Origin: an uncultured Porphyromonadaceae bacterium | Lineage (GTDB): Bacteria > Bacteroidota > Bacteroidia > Bacteroidales > Muribaculaceae | Direction of reading: 5' to 3' | Assembly (NCBI GenBank): GCA_945916235.1 | Contig: CAMEGQ010000007.1 | Location: 1-50,027 of the forward strand | Length of the DNA stretch: 50,027 nucleotides | Notes under the pieces: generated by a model | Seen by the model: the letters and a program-made list of their open reading frames with translations, nothing else | What the model was told of the DNA's origin: nothing | Databases searched by the model: none | Program-made: the position numbers and the translations under genes | Shown: positions 42,478 through 50,027 of the stretch, piece after piece | How the letters are laid out: each line of letters starts with the position of its first letter | Position numbering within the stretch: position 1 is the first letter of the stretch

Positions 42478-44295
42478 ATGCGTGATCCATATTTACCCGA
42501 AGCATTACACCGACGAGTCCATGCCCTGTGGCTCAAAGTCCTGATGTGGAGAGAGCGTCACATCAAGGAGAAAAATCTGGTGCTTATCCTGTCGCTTGTG
42601 GTGGGGGTAGCTGCCGGCATGGCGGCTCTGGTGCTTAAATGGCTCATCCATTTTATCTCCGGCCATCTGACTTCCGACATCGCCATCTCTGAGGGAAACT
42701 ATGTGTATATTATATATCCAGTGATCGGCATCCTGCTGGCCTGCTGGTATGTGCGCTATGTGGTTCGTGACAATATCTCGCATGGTGTCACCCGGGTGCT
42801 TTACTCCATATCCCAAAATAAGAGCCGTCTCAAGCCGCACAATATGTACACCTCGATTGTGGCCTCTTCGATTACTATCGGTTTCGGCGGTTCTGTCGGT
42901 GCAGAGGGCCCGATCGTGTACACCGGGGCTGCCATAGGGTCAAATCTTGGTCAGGCATTCAGGCTGACTCCGCGAGTGCTCATGATTTTGGTGGGTTGCG
43001 GCGCCGCTGCAGGTATAGCCGGCATCTTCAAGGCGCCTATCGCAGGGATGCTGTTTACCCTGGAGGTGCTGATGCTCGATCTGACCACGGTGACTGTGAT
43101 GCCTCTGCTGATCGCATCGATTTCAGCAGCCTCCGTGGCGTATATATACACGGGCGTAGACCTCGAATTTTTCTTCGTGCAGAGCGAACCTTTTATCACG
43201 GCGCGTATCCCGTTCTGTATCGGACTTGGTGTGTTCTGCGGACTGATTTCTCTCTATTTCACAAAAGTGATGATGATGATGGAGCGTTTCTTCCGCAATA
43301 AGCTGCAGATCCAATGGCGCAAGACGCTCTTCGGTGGCATAGTGCTTGCTTCGCTGGTATTCATCTTTCCGCCGCTCTACGGCGAAGGTTACGGCGCCAT
43401 CAATTCGCTGCTCGAAGGCGACCCCTCGTCGATTGTCAACGGCTCGATCTTCTATGGCGACCGAAACAGCGTATGGTTCATCATCATGTTTATCGGTCTG
43501 ATTATCGCTCTTAAAGGGTTTGCAACATCGGCCACCAACGGAGCAGGCGGCGTGGGTGGTACGTTCGCGCCGTCGCTTTACGTTGGCTGTATGGCAGGCT
43601 TTTTTTACGCGTATCTGCTAAACAATGTCGGACTTGGTCTCGACCTTTCGGTCAAGAATTTCGCTCTTATGGGGATGGCCGGAGTGATGTCTGGCGTAAT
43701 GCATGCGCCGCTGATGGGCATCTTCCTGACGGCCGAGATGACAGGCGGTTACGATCTCTTCCTTCCGCTGCTGATCGTGTCGGCCATTTCCTATGGTACT
43801 ATCCGTGTGTTCATGCCGTACTCGATCTATACGGCCCGTCTGGCTGCCAGAGGAGAGCTTCTTACTCACCACAAGGATAAGGCTGTGCTTACTCTGCTGA
43901 AGATGAACTCAGTTGTGGAAAACGATTTCCTGTGCGTTAAGCCGGATATGAATCTAAAGCAGATGGTAGATACCATCTCGAAATCCAACCGAAATCTATT
44001 CCCGGTAGTTGACGACAATAATAGCCTGATCGGCATAGTGCTGCTTGACGATATACGCAACATCATGTTCCGTCCCGACCTGTATAAGCGCATGCATGTG
44101 AGCCGATTCATGTCGATGCCTCCAGCCAAAGTTAACATCAACGACTCGATGGATAAAGTGATGAAAACCTTCGACGATACCGGGGCATGGAATCTGCCTG
44201 TAGTCGATAACGATAACCACTATGTAGGCTTCGTGTCCAAATCGAAAATCTTCAACTCTTACCGCAGAGTGCTGAGGCATTATTCGGAAGATTAA
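42478..44295 (+). CDS. CLC-family chloride channel/antiporter with two CBS domains
   Basis: A membrane anion channel or Cl/H exchanger of 605 residues. About ten or more TM helices fill 33-440, and two CBS domains fill about 465-600 (MNSVVENDFLCVKPDMNLKQ, FMSMPPAKVNINDSMDKV). The gating Glu143 is in GGSVGAEGPIVYTG. The intracellular proton Glu of E. coli ClcA (Glu203) aligns by eye with Val in FTLEVLMLDL, as in eukaryotic CLC channels. The early G-S-G-I-P motif is replaced by SHGVTRVLYS, as in other Bacteroidetes members. I call the transport mode undecided. Follows the sugar transferase by 36 nt and precedes ruvA by 41 nt. Confidence 0.9.
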   Translation: MRDPYLPEALHRRVHALWLKVLMWRERHIKEKNLVLILSLVVGVAAGMAALVLKWLIHFISGHLTSDIAISEGNYVYIIYPVIGILLACWYVRYVVRDNISHGVTRVLYSISQNKSRLKPHNMYTSIVASSITIGFGGSVGAEGPIVYTGAAIGSNLGQAFRLTPRVLMILVGCGAAAGIAGIFKAPIAGMLFTLEVLMLDLTTVTVMPLLIASISAASVAYIYTGVDLEFFFVQSEPFITARIPFCIGLGVFCGLISLYFTKVMMMMERFFRNKLQIQWRKTLFGGIVLASLVFIFPPLYGEGYGAINSLLEGDPSSIVNGSIFYGDRNSVWFIIMFIGLIIALKGFATSATNGAGGVGGTFAPSLYVGCMAGFFYAYLLNNVGLGLDLSVKNFALMGMAGVMSGVMHAPLMGIFLTAEMTGGYDLFLPLLIVSAISYGTIRVFMPYSIYTARLAARGELLTHHKDKAVLTLLKMNSVVENDFLCVKPDMNLKQMVDTISKSNRNLFPVVDDNNSLIGIVLLDDIRNIMFRPDLYKRMHVSRFMSMPPAKVNINDSMDKVMKTFDDTGAWNLPVVDNDNHYVGFVSKSKIFNSYRRVLRHYSED

Positions 44296-44336
44296 TAGAT
44301 TGGAATTTTAATAATTAAATAGCTGTATTTGAAGCA

Positions 44337-44918
44337 ATGATTGAATACATTTCCGGCTCGCTGGCCGAACTGACACCTACTTATGCTGTGATAGATAACC
44401 ATGGCCTTGGCTATCTGATCAATATTTCGTTGACCACCTATGCCGAGCTGGAAGGTAAGGCTGATGTCAAGCTTCTCATCCACGAGGCGATTCGCGAAGA
44501 TGCGTATGTATTGTTCGGATTTGCGACGGCTCAGGAGCGGGTGCTCTTCCAGCAACTGATCGGGGTAAGCGGAGTCGGAGCTAATACGGCCCGCATGATA
44601 TTGTCGGCTATCGCCCCGTCGGAACTGGAAATCGTGATCGTTAGCGGCGACGATAAAAAACTGAAAGCCGTCAAGGGCGTGGGCGCAAAAACGGCCCAAC
44701 GCATCATTGTTGACCTTAAAGATAAAATAAAACCAGCGGATTCTACGTTAACATTAGAGCAGACGCCATCCAACGATGCCTTTGATGAAGCACTCGCAGC
44801 ATTGCTTATGCTGGGATTTGCCAAGCCGCAGAGCCAGAAGGTTTTATCGAAACTCTTCAAAGAAGAGCCAACGCTTAAGGTGGAGAAAGCCGTCAAGAAA
44901 GCGTTGTCGATGCTATAA
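44337..44918 (+). CDS. ruvA: Holliday junction branch-migration protein RuvA
   Basis: Tetrameric DNA-binding partner of RuvB in Holliday-junction processing. 193 residues. The N-terminal OB-type domain starts [20 protein letters not shown]. Helix-hairpin-helix motifs lie at [20 protein letters not shown] and [20 protein letters not shown]. The C-terminal RuvB-binding helical domain begins at [20 protein letters not shown]. All parts are present. Stands 140 nt before sprA, a synteny common in Bacteroidetes. Confidence 0.96.
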   Translation: MIEYISGSLAELTPTYAVIDNHGLGYLINISLTTYAELEGKADVKLLIHEAIREDAYVLFGFATAQERVLFQQLIGVSGVGANTARMILSAIAPSELEIVIVSGDDKKLKAVKGVGAKTAQRIIVDLKDKIKPADSTLTLEQTPSNDAFDEALAALLMLGFAKPQSQKVLSKLFKEEPTLKVEKAVKKALSML

Positions 44919-44925
44919 CCCCGAA

Positions 44926-44971
44926 CTCTGAAATTTTCCTCGCGCGCGATGCGTGCGCGAAGAAATTAGAG
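44926..44971 (+). other. Long structured hairpin between ruvA and sprA
   Basis: A GC-rich 9-bp stem with a 3-nt loop (44940-44948 with 44952-44960, one G-T pair) is extended outward by interrupted pairing up to CTCT/AGAG at 44926-44929 and 44968-44971. No T-run follows, so it is not a typical intrinsic terminator. It may be part of the sprA leader or end the ruvA message weakly. Confidence 0.35.
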
Positions 44972-45057
44972 ATTTGAGCGTAAAAACGACGAACACACTC
45001 CTATCGCTCGCAAAGCTTCAAGGCCGTTTGGGCTAACTGGTGTCGGCAACATAGAAA

Positions 45058-48000
45058 ATGCCAATCAGACAGCCACGCTATACGACACTTTTAAAGCATA
45101 TTGCAACTTCCGCCGGAATTATCTGTGCGGTAGCTGTTTGTGTATTCTGCATGGCTCAATTCGGATGGGCACAGGTAAACCAGAGCACCGGCGGAACAGT
45201 GCCGCCAAGCGTCTACAGTCAGGGCATTACCCCTCTGGCACCGTCGCAGCTTGCAGCTCCCCCATTTTTCCCGCCTGACAATTCGCTGGTTGATGTCTCC
45301 GACAGCATCATGATGCCATTCCCGGTGCAGCAGACTGTTCCCGAGAACTATGAGCGTCTGATGGAAGACCAGTTTGCCGCCGACCTCAATACCCCTTCAA
45401 ATATCCGCACTGTAACCGAATTTGACCCGGCTACAGGCTACTATGTGGTTCGTACCCTTTTGGGTAACACCGAGATTGCCACTCCTTTTATCCTCTCGGA
45501 GAAACAATACAACAACTGGGCACTCCGCCAGTCGCTTCAGCAATATTATCAGGAGCAGAACAATCTTCTGCGCGAGAACAAGATGAAAGATCCCTTCAAT
45601 ATCTTCGACATGAATTTCAACTACGGGCCGCTGGAGAAAATCTTCGGCCCGGGTGGTGTATCGTTGAAGACTCAGGGGTCTATCCAGATCCGGATGGGCA
45701 TCAAGTCGAACAAGACCGACAACCCATCGCTGGCCCTGAATGCACGTCGAAAGACATTTTTCGATTTCGAACAAAAGATACAGGCTACCATCGGAGCTTC
45801 CGTGGGCGAACGCCTGAAATTTGACATGACGTACAATACCGATGCTACATTCGATTTCGATTCAAAAAATATCAAGCTCGGATACACCGGCGGTGAGGAC
45901 GACATCGTGAAGTCAATTGAAGCCGGTAACGTGTCAATGACCACAGGATCCACGCTAATCCGAGGGTCCACAGCGCTCTTCGGCGTCAAGACCAAACTTC
46001 AGTTTGGTAAATTTACCATGACGGGACTTATCTCACAGCAGAATTCCGAATCTAAATCGATCAGCACCAAGGGTGGATCGCAGGCTACGGAATTCTCAGT
46101 CAATGCCGACCAGTATGATCAGAACCGCCACTTCTTCCTTTCGCAGTATTTCTATCAGAACTACGACAAATTCGCTTCCCGGCTCCCGTTTGTGGCGTCG
46201 GGTATCAACATTACGCGCGTTGAAGTTTGGGTTACGAATAAGAGCAACAAATTCGATGAAGCCCGTAATGTGGTGGCCTTCGCCGACTTAGGTGAAAATA
46301 CCAACCTGAACAACAACTATTGGCAGCCGGATATGTCGCTGCCTGTACCGACCAACAGCTCCAACAATCTGCTCAATGTAATCAAGACAGAATATCCCGA
46401 CGCCCGCAACATCAACAGCGTAACTCAGGCTCTCGCGCCGCTGTCGGCCTGGGGCGTGGAAGGCGGAAAGGACTATGAAAAAATCGAGAGTGCCCGTCGG
46501 CTGAGTTCGTCAGAATATACTCTCAACTCCACTTTGGGCTACATTTCGCTGAAAAGCCAGATCAGCGCCGACGAGGTGCTGGGTGTCGCGTTCCAGTACA
46601 CGTACAACGGGCAGGTGTATCAGGTCGGCGAATTTTCCTCCGATATCACCACCACATCCCAGTCGCTTTACGTGAAGATGCTTAAGAGCACCACCACCGA
46701 CCCGCGAATGCCTATGTGGCGACTGATGATGAAGAATGTCTATTCGCTTGGCGCTTATCAGGTTCAGAAGCAGAACTTCAAATTAAACATCAAATACCTG
46801 AGCGACACTACGGGTACGGAAATCAACTATCTTCCTGTGCCCGGACTAAACAATCAGAGCCTTCTTCAGGTGATGAACCTCGACCGACTGGATTCAAATC
46901 AGCAGTCGAACTCCGACGGCTTCTTCGACTTCCTCGAGGGCTACACCATCATAGCCTCCACGGGCAAAATTATCTTCCCGGTAGCGGAGCCCTTCGGCGC
47001 TCACCTTGAGCAGAAGATCAATAATCCGACGATAGCCCAAGACTATGTTTACAAAGAGCTGTATGACTCTACACAGGTGGTAGCCCGACAGTTTGCTGAC
47101 AAGAACAAATTCATCCTGAAGGGATCATATCAGGCGTCGTCCGGTTCGCAGATTCGACTCAACGCTATGAATGTGCCCAGAGGATCAGTTGTTGTGATGG
47201 CCGGCGGCGTACAGTTGGTTGAGAACTCCGATTATACCGTGGATTATGCCATGGGCATCGTCACCATCACCAACCAAAGCATCATCGATTCCGGACAGAG
47301 CATCAATGTCACTCTGGAGAATCAGAGCCTCTTCTCAATGCAGCGCAAGACTCTGTTAGGGCTCGATATGCAGTATGCTTTCAATAAGAATCTTACTTTA
47401 GGCGCCACGCTGATGCACTTCTCCGAAAAAGCGCTCACAGAGAAGGTCAGCATAGGCGACGAAGTGATAAACAATACGATATTCGGCTTCAACGTATCGT
47501 ACAATACCAAGTTCATGTGGCTGACAAATCTGCTCAACAAGATTCCGACAGTCAACGCCACTGCTCCTTCTACACTGAACCTTACCGCTGAATACGCTCA
47601 GCTCGTTCCTCACAAGCAGAAAGCCGGATCGGCAAAGGGCAGCTCATACGTAGATGATTTTGAATCTTCGCAGACCGGCATCGATCTGCGGTCGCCCTAT
47701 TCATGGTTCCTGGCCTCGACACCATACGATACCGGATCGGGCGCTCTCTTCCCAGAAGCCGCGCTGAGCAACGATGTAACCTATGGTAAAAACCGCGCCC
47801 TGCTCAACTGGTACTACATTGACCGCATGTTCACAGAGCGTAACTCGTCGCTATGTCCGGGCTATCTTCTTAACGACTACAAACAGCAGTCGAACCCTTA
47901 TGTGCGTGAAGTCACCTCACAGGAAATCTTCCCCGGCCGCGAGCTCACCTACGGCGAGTCGAACACTATCCAGACTCTAAACCTCTCGTTCTATCCCAAC

Positions 48001-50027
48001 GAGAGAGGCCCGTACAACCTCGACGCCGAAAACATCGATGAAAACGGCAATCTGCTTCAGCCTGAGAAACGCTGGGGCGGCATCATGCGGCGAATGGAGA
48101 ATACTAACTTCGAGCAGTCGAACATCGAGTATGTGCAGTTCTGGCTGCTCAACCCCTTCATGGACCACGATAACCCCAATTACGATGGAGGTGATCTCTA
48201 CTTCAACTTCGGCGAGATTTCGGAGGATATCCTCAAAGACGGTCTGAAATCGTACGAGAACGGTATTCCTTACGACGGTAACGACCAATTTCTGGAGAAT
48301 ACCGTTTGGGGACGAGTTTCGAAGCAGAATTCCCTGACATATTCGTTCGACAACAACAGTGGTTCGCGTGCCGTGCAGGACGTGGGTCTTGACGGACTGC
48401 CAAACAACATGGAATATACCGCCGACAGCTATCGGTCGTATCTTGACCGTCTGCGTCAGCGTCTGCCTGCGGCTACTCTCGAAAAGATGCAGTCGAATCC
48501 TTTCTCTCCGCTTAACGACCCGGCCGGCGACAACTACCACTTCTTCCGCGGATACGACTACGACGATATGCGTCTGAGCATTCTGGAGCGTTACAAACGC
48601 TATAACGGCGTGGAAGGCAACTCACTCTCGCCCGACGAGGCGTCGGACCCGCTTTACCAGAGCTCCCGTTCTGTACCTGATGTGGAAGATATCAACCAGG
48701 ACAACACGCTCAACGAATATGAGCGCTACTTCCAGTATAAAGTCTCGATCCGCCCTGAGGATTTCGTAGTCGGCAAGAACTTCATCACCGACAAACAGAC
48801 CTCGGTGGTGCTCACTCGCGACGGTCAGGAACAGACAGCCGAATGGTATCAGTTCAAGATACCTCTGAGCGCATACGAGAAGATAGTCGGCTCAATCAAG
48901 GACTTCTCCACCATCCGCTTTGCCCGCATGTTCATGACCGGATTCAAACAGACCACCCATCTGCGTTTTGCCACTCTCGAACTTGTGCGCGGCGAATGGC
49001 GTACATACGACTTCAATCTGAATACCCGCGGCGATATCCCGGCCGAGGGCAAACTCGACGTCTCGGTGGTCAATATCGAAGAGAATGCCGACCGCGAGCC
49101 GGTCAACTATGTGCTTCCACCGGGTGTGACCCGAATCGTGGATCCCGGTCAGTCGCAGATCACTCAGCTCAACGAGCAGTCGCTTTCGATGAAGGTGGAA
49201 GGTCTCGAAGCCGGCGACGGCCGAGGAGTATACCGTGACACACAGCATGACCTCCGCAACTATAAGCGCCTGCAGATGTTCGTCCATGCCGAATCGCTCA
49301 TCGACGATCCGACCAATCTTCGTTCAGGCGAACTGTCGATGTTTATCCGCATCGGTTCAGATGTGAAAAACAACTTCTACGAATATGAAATCCCCCTGCA
49401 GCTGACCCCGCATGGCCGCTACAACAACTGGCTGGAGTCAGACCGTGAGAAAGTATGGCCAAACAACAACTTCATGGACCTCAAGCTGCAGAGCCTTGTA
49501 GACCTCAAGCGCGAACGCAATAAGGCGAAATCGCAGGAGGGGAGCAATGTGGGATATGCTACTCTTTATACCGCACGCGACCCCGAAAATGAGCGCAACC
49601 GCATGGCGGTGAAGGGTAATCCTTCGCTGAGCGATATCCGCGTAATGCTTGTTGGTGTACGCAACAACTCCAACACCGTAAAGAACGGCCTTGTATGGGT
49701 CAATGAACTCAAGGTGACCGACTTCGACGAAGAAGGCGGCTGGGCTGCCAAGGCTAATGTAAATCTCGGCCTTTCTGACATCGCAACCTTGAATTTCTCG
49801 ACCCATATAGAGACCGCAGGCTTCGGCAATGTGGATCAAGGTCTCAATGACCGCCGCATGGACGACTACAAGCAGTATAACTTTGCCGTTCAGGCCGACC
49901 TTGGCCGGTTCCTTCCGGAAAAGGTTAAGCTTCGCGCTCCGATCTTCTATTCCTATTCAAAAGAGTTTACTTCACCAAAAAATAATCCTCTGGATCCGGA
50001 TGATCTGCTGAAAGACGCACTGGGTGA
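45058..50027 (+). CDS. sprA: Type IX secretion outer-membrane translocon protein SprA, N-terminal 1,656 residues (partial)
   Basis: The outer-membrane channel of the type IX secretion system, historically the gliding protein SprA (full length about 2,400 residues). The frame opens with an ATG at 45058 just after an in-frame TAG and stays open to the window end. A signal peptide is visible (about 1-39, HIATSAGIICAVAVCVFCMA with a FGWAQ end). The protein then shows the repeated SprA domains: FGPGGVSLKTQGSIQIRMGI near 202, MTYNTDATFDFDSKNIKLGY, GKFTMTGLISQQNSESKSIS, and the strongly conserved GSSYVDDFESSQTGIDLRSP further on. All are typical of the enormous 36-strand barrel. The presence of sprA implies a T9SS in this organism, even though no gliding is expected in the gut. 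Confidence 0.95.
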   Translation, partial: MPIRQPRYTTLLKHIATSAGIICAVAVCVFCMAQFGWAQVNQSTGGTVPPSVYSQGITPLAPSQLAAPPFFPPDNSLVDVSDSIMMPFPVQQTVPENYERLMEDQFAADLNTPSNIRTVTEFDPATGYYVVRTLLGNTEIATPFILSEKQYNNWALRQSLQQYYQEQNNLLRENKMKDPFNIFDMNFNYGPLEKIFGPGGVSLKTQGSIQIRMGIKSNKTDNPSLALNARRKTFFDFEQKIQATIGASVGERLKFDMTYNTDATFDFDSKNIKLGYTGGEDDIVKSIEAGNVSMTTGSTLIRGSTALFGVKTKLQFGKFTMTGLISQQNSESKSISTKGGSQATEFSVNADQYDQNRHFFLSQYFYQNYDKFASRLPFVASGINITRVEVWVTNKSNKFDEARNVVAFADLGENTNLNNNYWQPDMSLPVPTNSSNNLLNVIKTEYPDARNINSVTQALAPLSAWGVEGGKDYEKIESARRLSSSEYTLNSTLGYISLKSQISADEVLGVAFQYTYNGQVYQVGEFSSDITTTSQSLYVKMLKSTTTDPRMPMWRLMMKNVYSLGAYQVQKQNFKLNIKYLSDTTGTEINYLPVPGLNNQSLLQVMNLDRLDSNQQSNSDGFFDFLEGYTIIASTGKIIFPVAEPFGAHLEQKINNPTIAQDYVYKELYDSTQVVARQFADKNKFILKGSYQASSGSQIRLNAMNVPRGSVVVMAGGVQLVENSDYTVDYAMGIVTITNQSIIDSGQSINVTLENQSLFSMQRKTLLGLDMQYAFNKNLTLGATLMHFSEKALTEKVSIGDEVINNTIFGFNVSYNTKFMWLTNLLNKIPTVNATAPSTLNLTAEYAQLVPHKQKAGSAKGSSYVDDFESSQTGIDLRSPYSWFLASTPYDTGSGALFPEAALSNDVTYGKNRALLNWYYIDRMFTERNSSLCPGYLLNDYKQQSNPYVREVTSQEIFPGRELTYGESNTIQTLNLSFYPNERGPYNLDAENIDENGNLLQPEKRWGGIMRRMENTNFEQSNIEYVQFWLLNPFMDHDNPNYDGGDLYFNFGEISEDILKDGLKSYENGIPYDGNDQFLENTVWGRVSKQNSLTYSFDNNSGSRAVQDVGLDGLPNNMEYTADSYRSYLDRLRQRLPAATLEKMQSNPFSPLNDPAGDNYHFFRGYDYDDMRLSILERYKRYNGVEGNSLSPDEASDPLYQSSRSVPDVEDINQDNTLNEYERYFQYKVSIRPEDFVVGKNFITDKQTSVVLTRDGQEQTAEWYQFKIPLSAYEKIVGSIKDFSTIRFARMFMTGFKQTTHLRFATLELVRGEWRTYDFNLNTRGDIPAEGKLDVSVVNIEENADREPVNYVLPPGVTRIVDPGQSQITQLNEQSLSMKVEGLEAGDGRGVYRDTQHDLRNYKRLQMFVHAESLIDDPTNLRSGELSMFIRIGSDVKNNFYEYEIPLQLTPHGRYNNWLESDREKVWPNNNFMDLKLQSLVDLKRERNKAKSQEGSNVGYATLYTARDPENERNRMAVKGNPSLSDIRVMLVGVRNNSNTVKNGLVWVNELKVTDFDEEGGWAAKANVNLGLSDIATLNFSTHIETAGFGNVDQGLNDRRMDDYKQYNFAVQADLGRFLPEKVKLRAPIFYSYSKEFTSPKNNPLDPDDLLKDALG

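Noticed and set aside
47977-48540. 187-codon minus-strand frame in sprA
   Set aside because: Antisense to the conserved SprA sequence.

Overview
The window looks like chromosomal DNA of a gut-type Bacteroidales bacterium, most likely a Muribaculaceae or close relative. The evidence is a SprA-type type IX secretion translocon, DUF4301 and DUF6249 proteins, a DPE2-like glucanotransferase with two starch-binding modules, a PEP-synthase-like protein with a receiver-like N-terminus, and repeated Bacteroidetes promoters (TTTG, about 20 bp, TAnnTTTG) instead of E. coli-like ones. Genus and species cannot be fixed from the sequence. Nearly all of it is core housekeeping and envelope DNA. I saw no tRNA or rRNA gene, CRISPR array, transposase, integrase or prophage.

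Layout, 1-13 kb: a minus-strand group dedA, rpe and the start of a PEP-synthase-like gene; a uracil-DNA-glycosylase-family gene; an aquaporin (+) whose natural N-terminus is interrupted by a TAG codon; minus-strand rplY, pth and an S4-domain gene; a minus-strand DUF6249 / ECF sigma / small membrane protein operon; then ispE, grpE and dnaJ (+). From 10 to 18 kb (minus): priA, a cell-wall amidase with SPOR domain that is broken by a one-base frameshift, an MCE/MlaD-family gene and malQ. From 18 to 28 kb: galM (+), then nrdD-nrdG (-) and a minus-strand proS / glycosyltransferase 2 / outer-membrane barrel / phosphoethanolamine-transferase group.

28-35 kb: a Crp/Fnr regulator (-), a small unrecognised gene with an RNA-polymerase-alpha-CTD-like helix-hairpin-helix segment (+), a strong orphan promoter with a terminator that may encode a small RNA, and lepA / TPR protein / DUF4301 (-). 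34.7-40.1 kb holds a tightly packed minus-strand group glmS, chrA, chrA, folC, queD, queE. From 40.3 kb the plus strand carries tsaC (Sua5 type), a polyprenyl-phosphate sugar transferase, a CLC chloride protein, ruvA and the first 1,656 codons of sprA, which runs off the window.

No new multi-gene defence or biosynthetic system is evident. The best leads are the two coding lesions (aquaporin amber codon, amidase frameshift), the putative small RNA and alpha-CTD-like orphan at 28.5-29.1 kb, a tsaC start that coincides with its predicted transcription start, a 5'-terminal hairpin in the rplY leader, and a palindrome just upstream of the nrdD promoter. All functions are assigned by reading the translated sequence and from general family knowledge. 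No database search was run.
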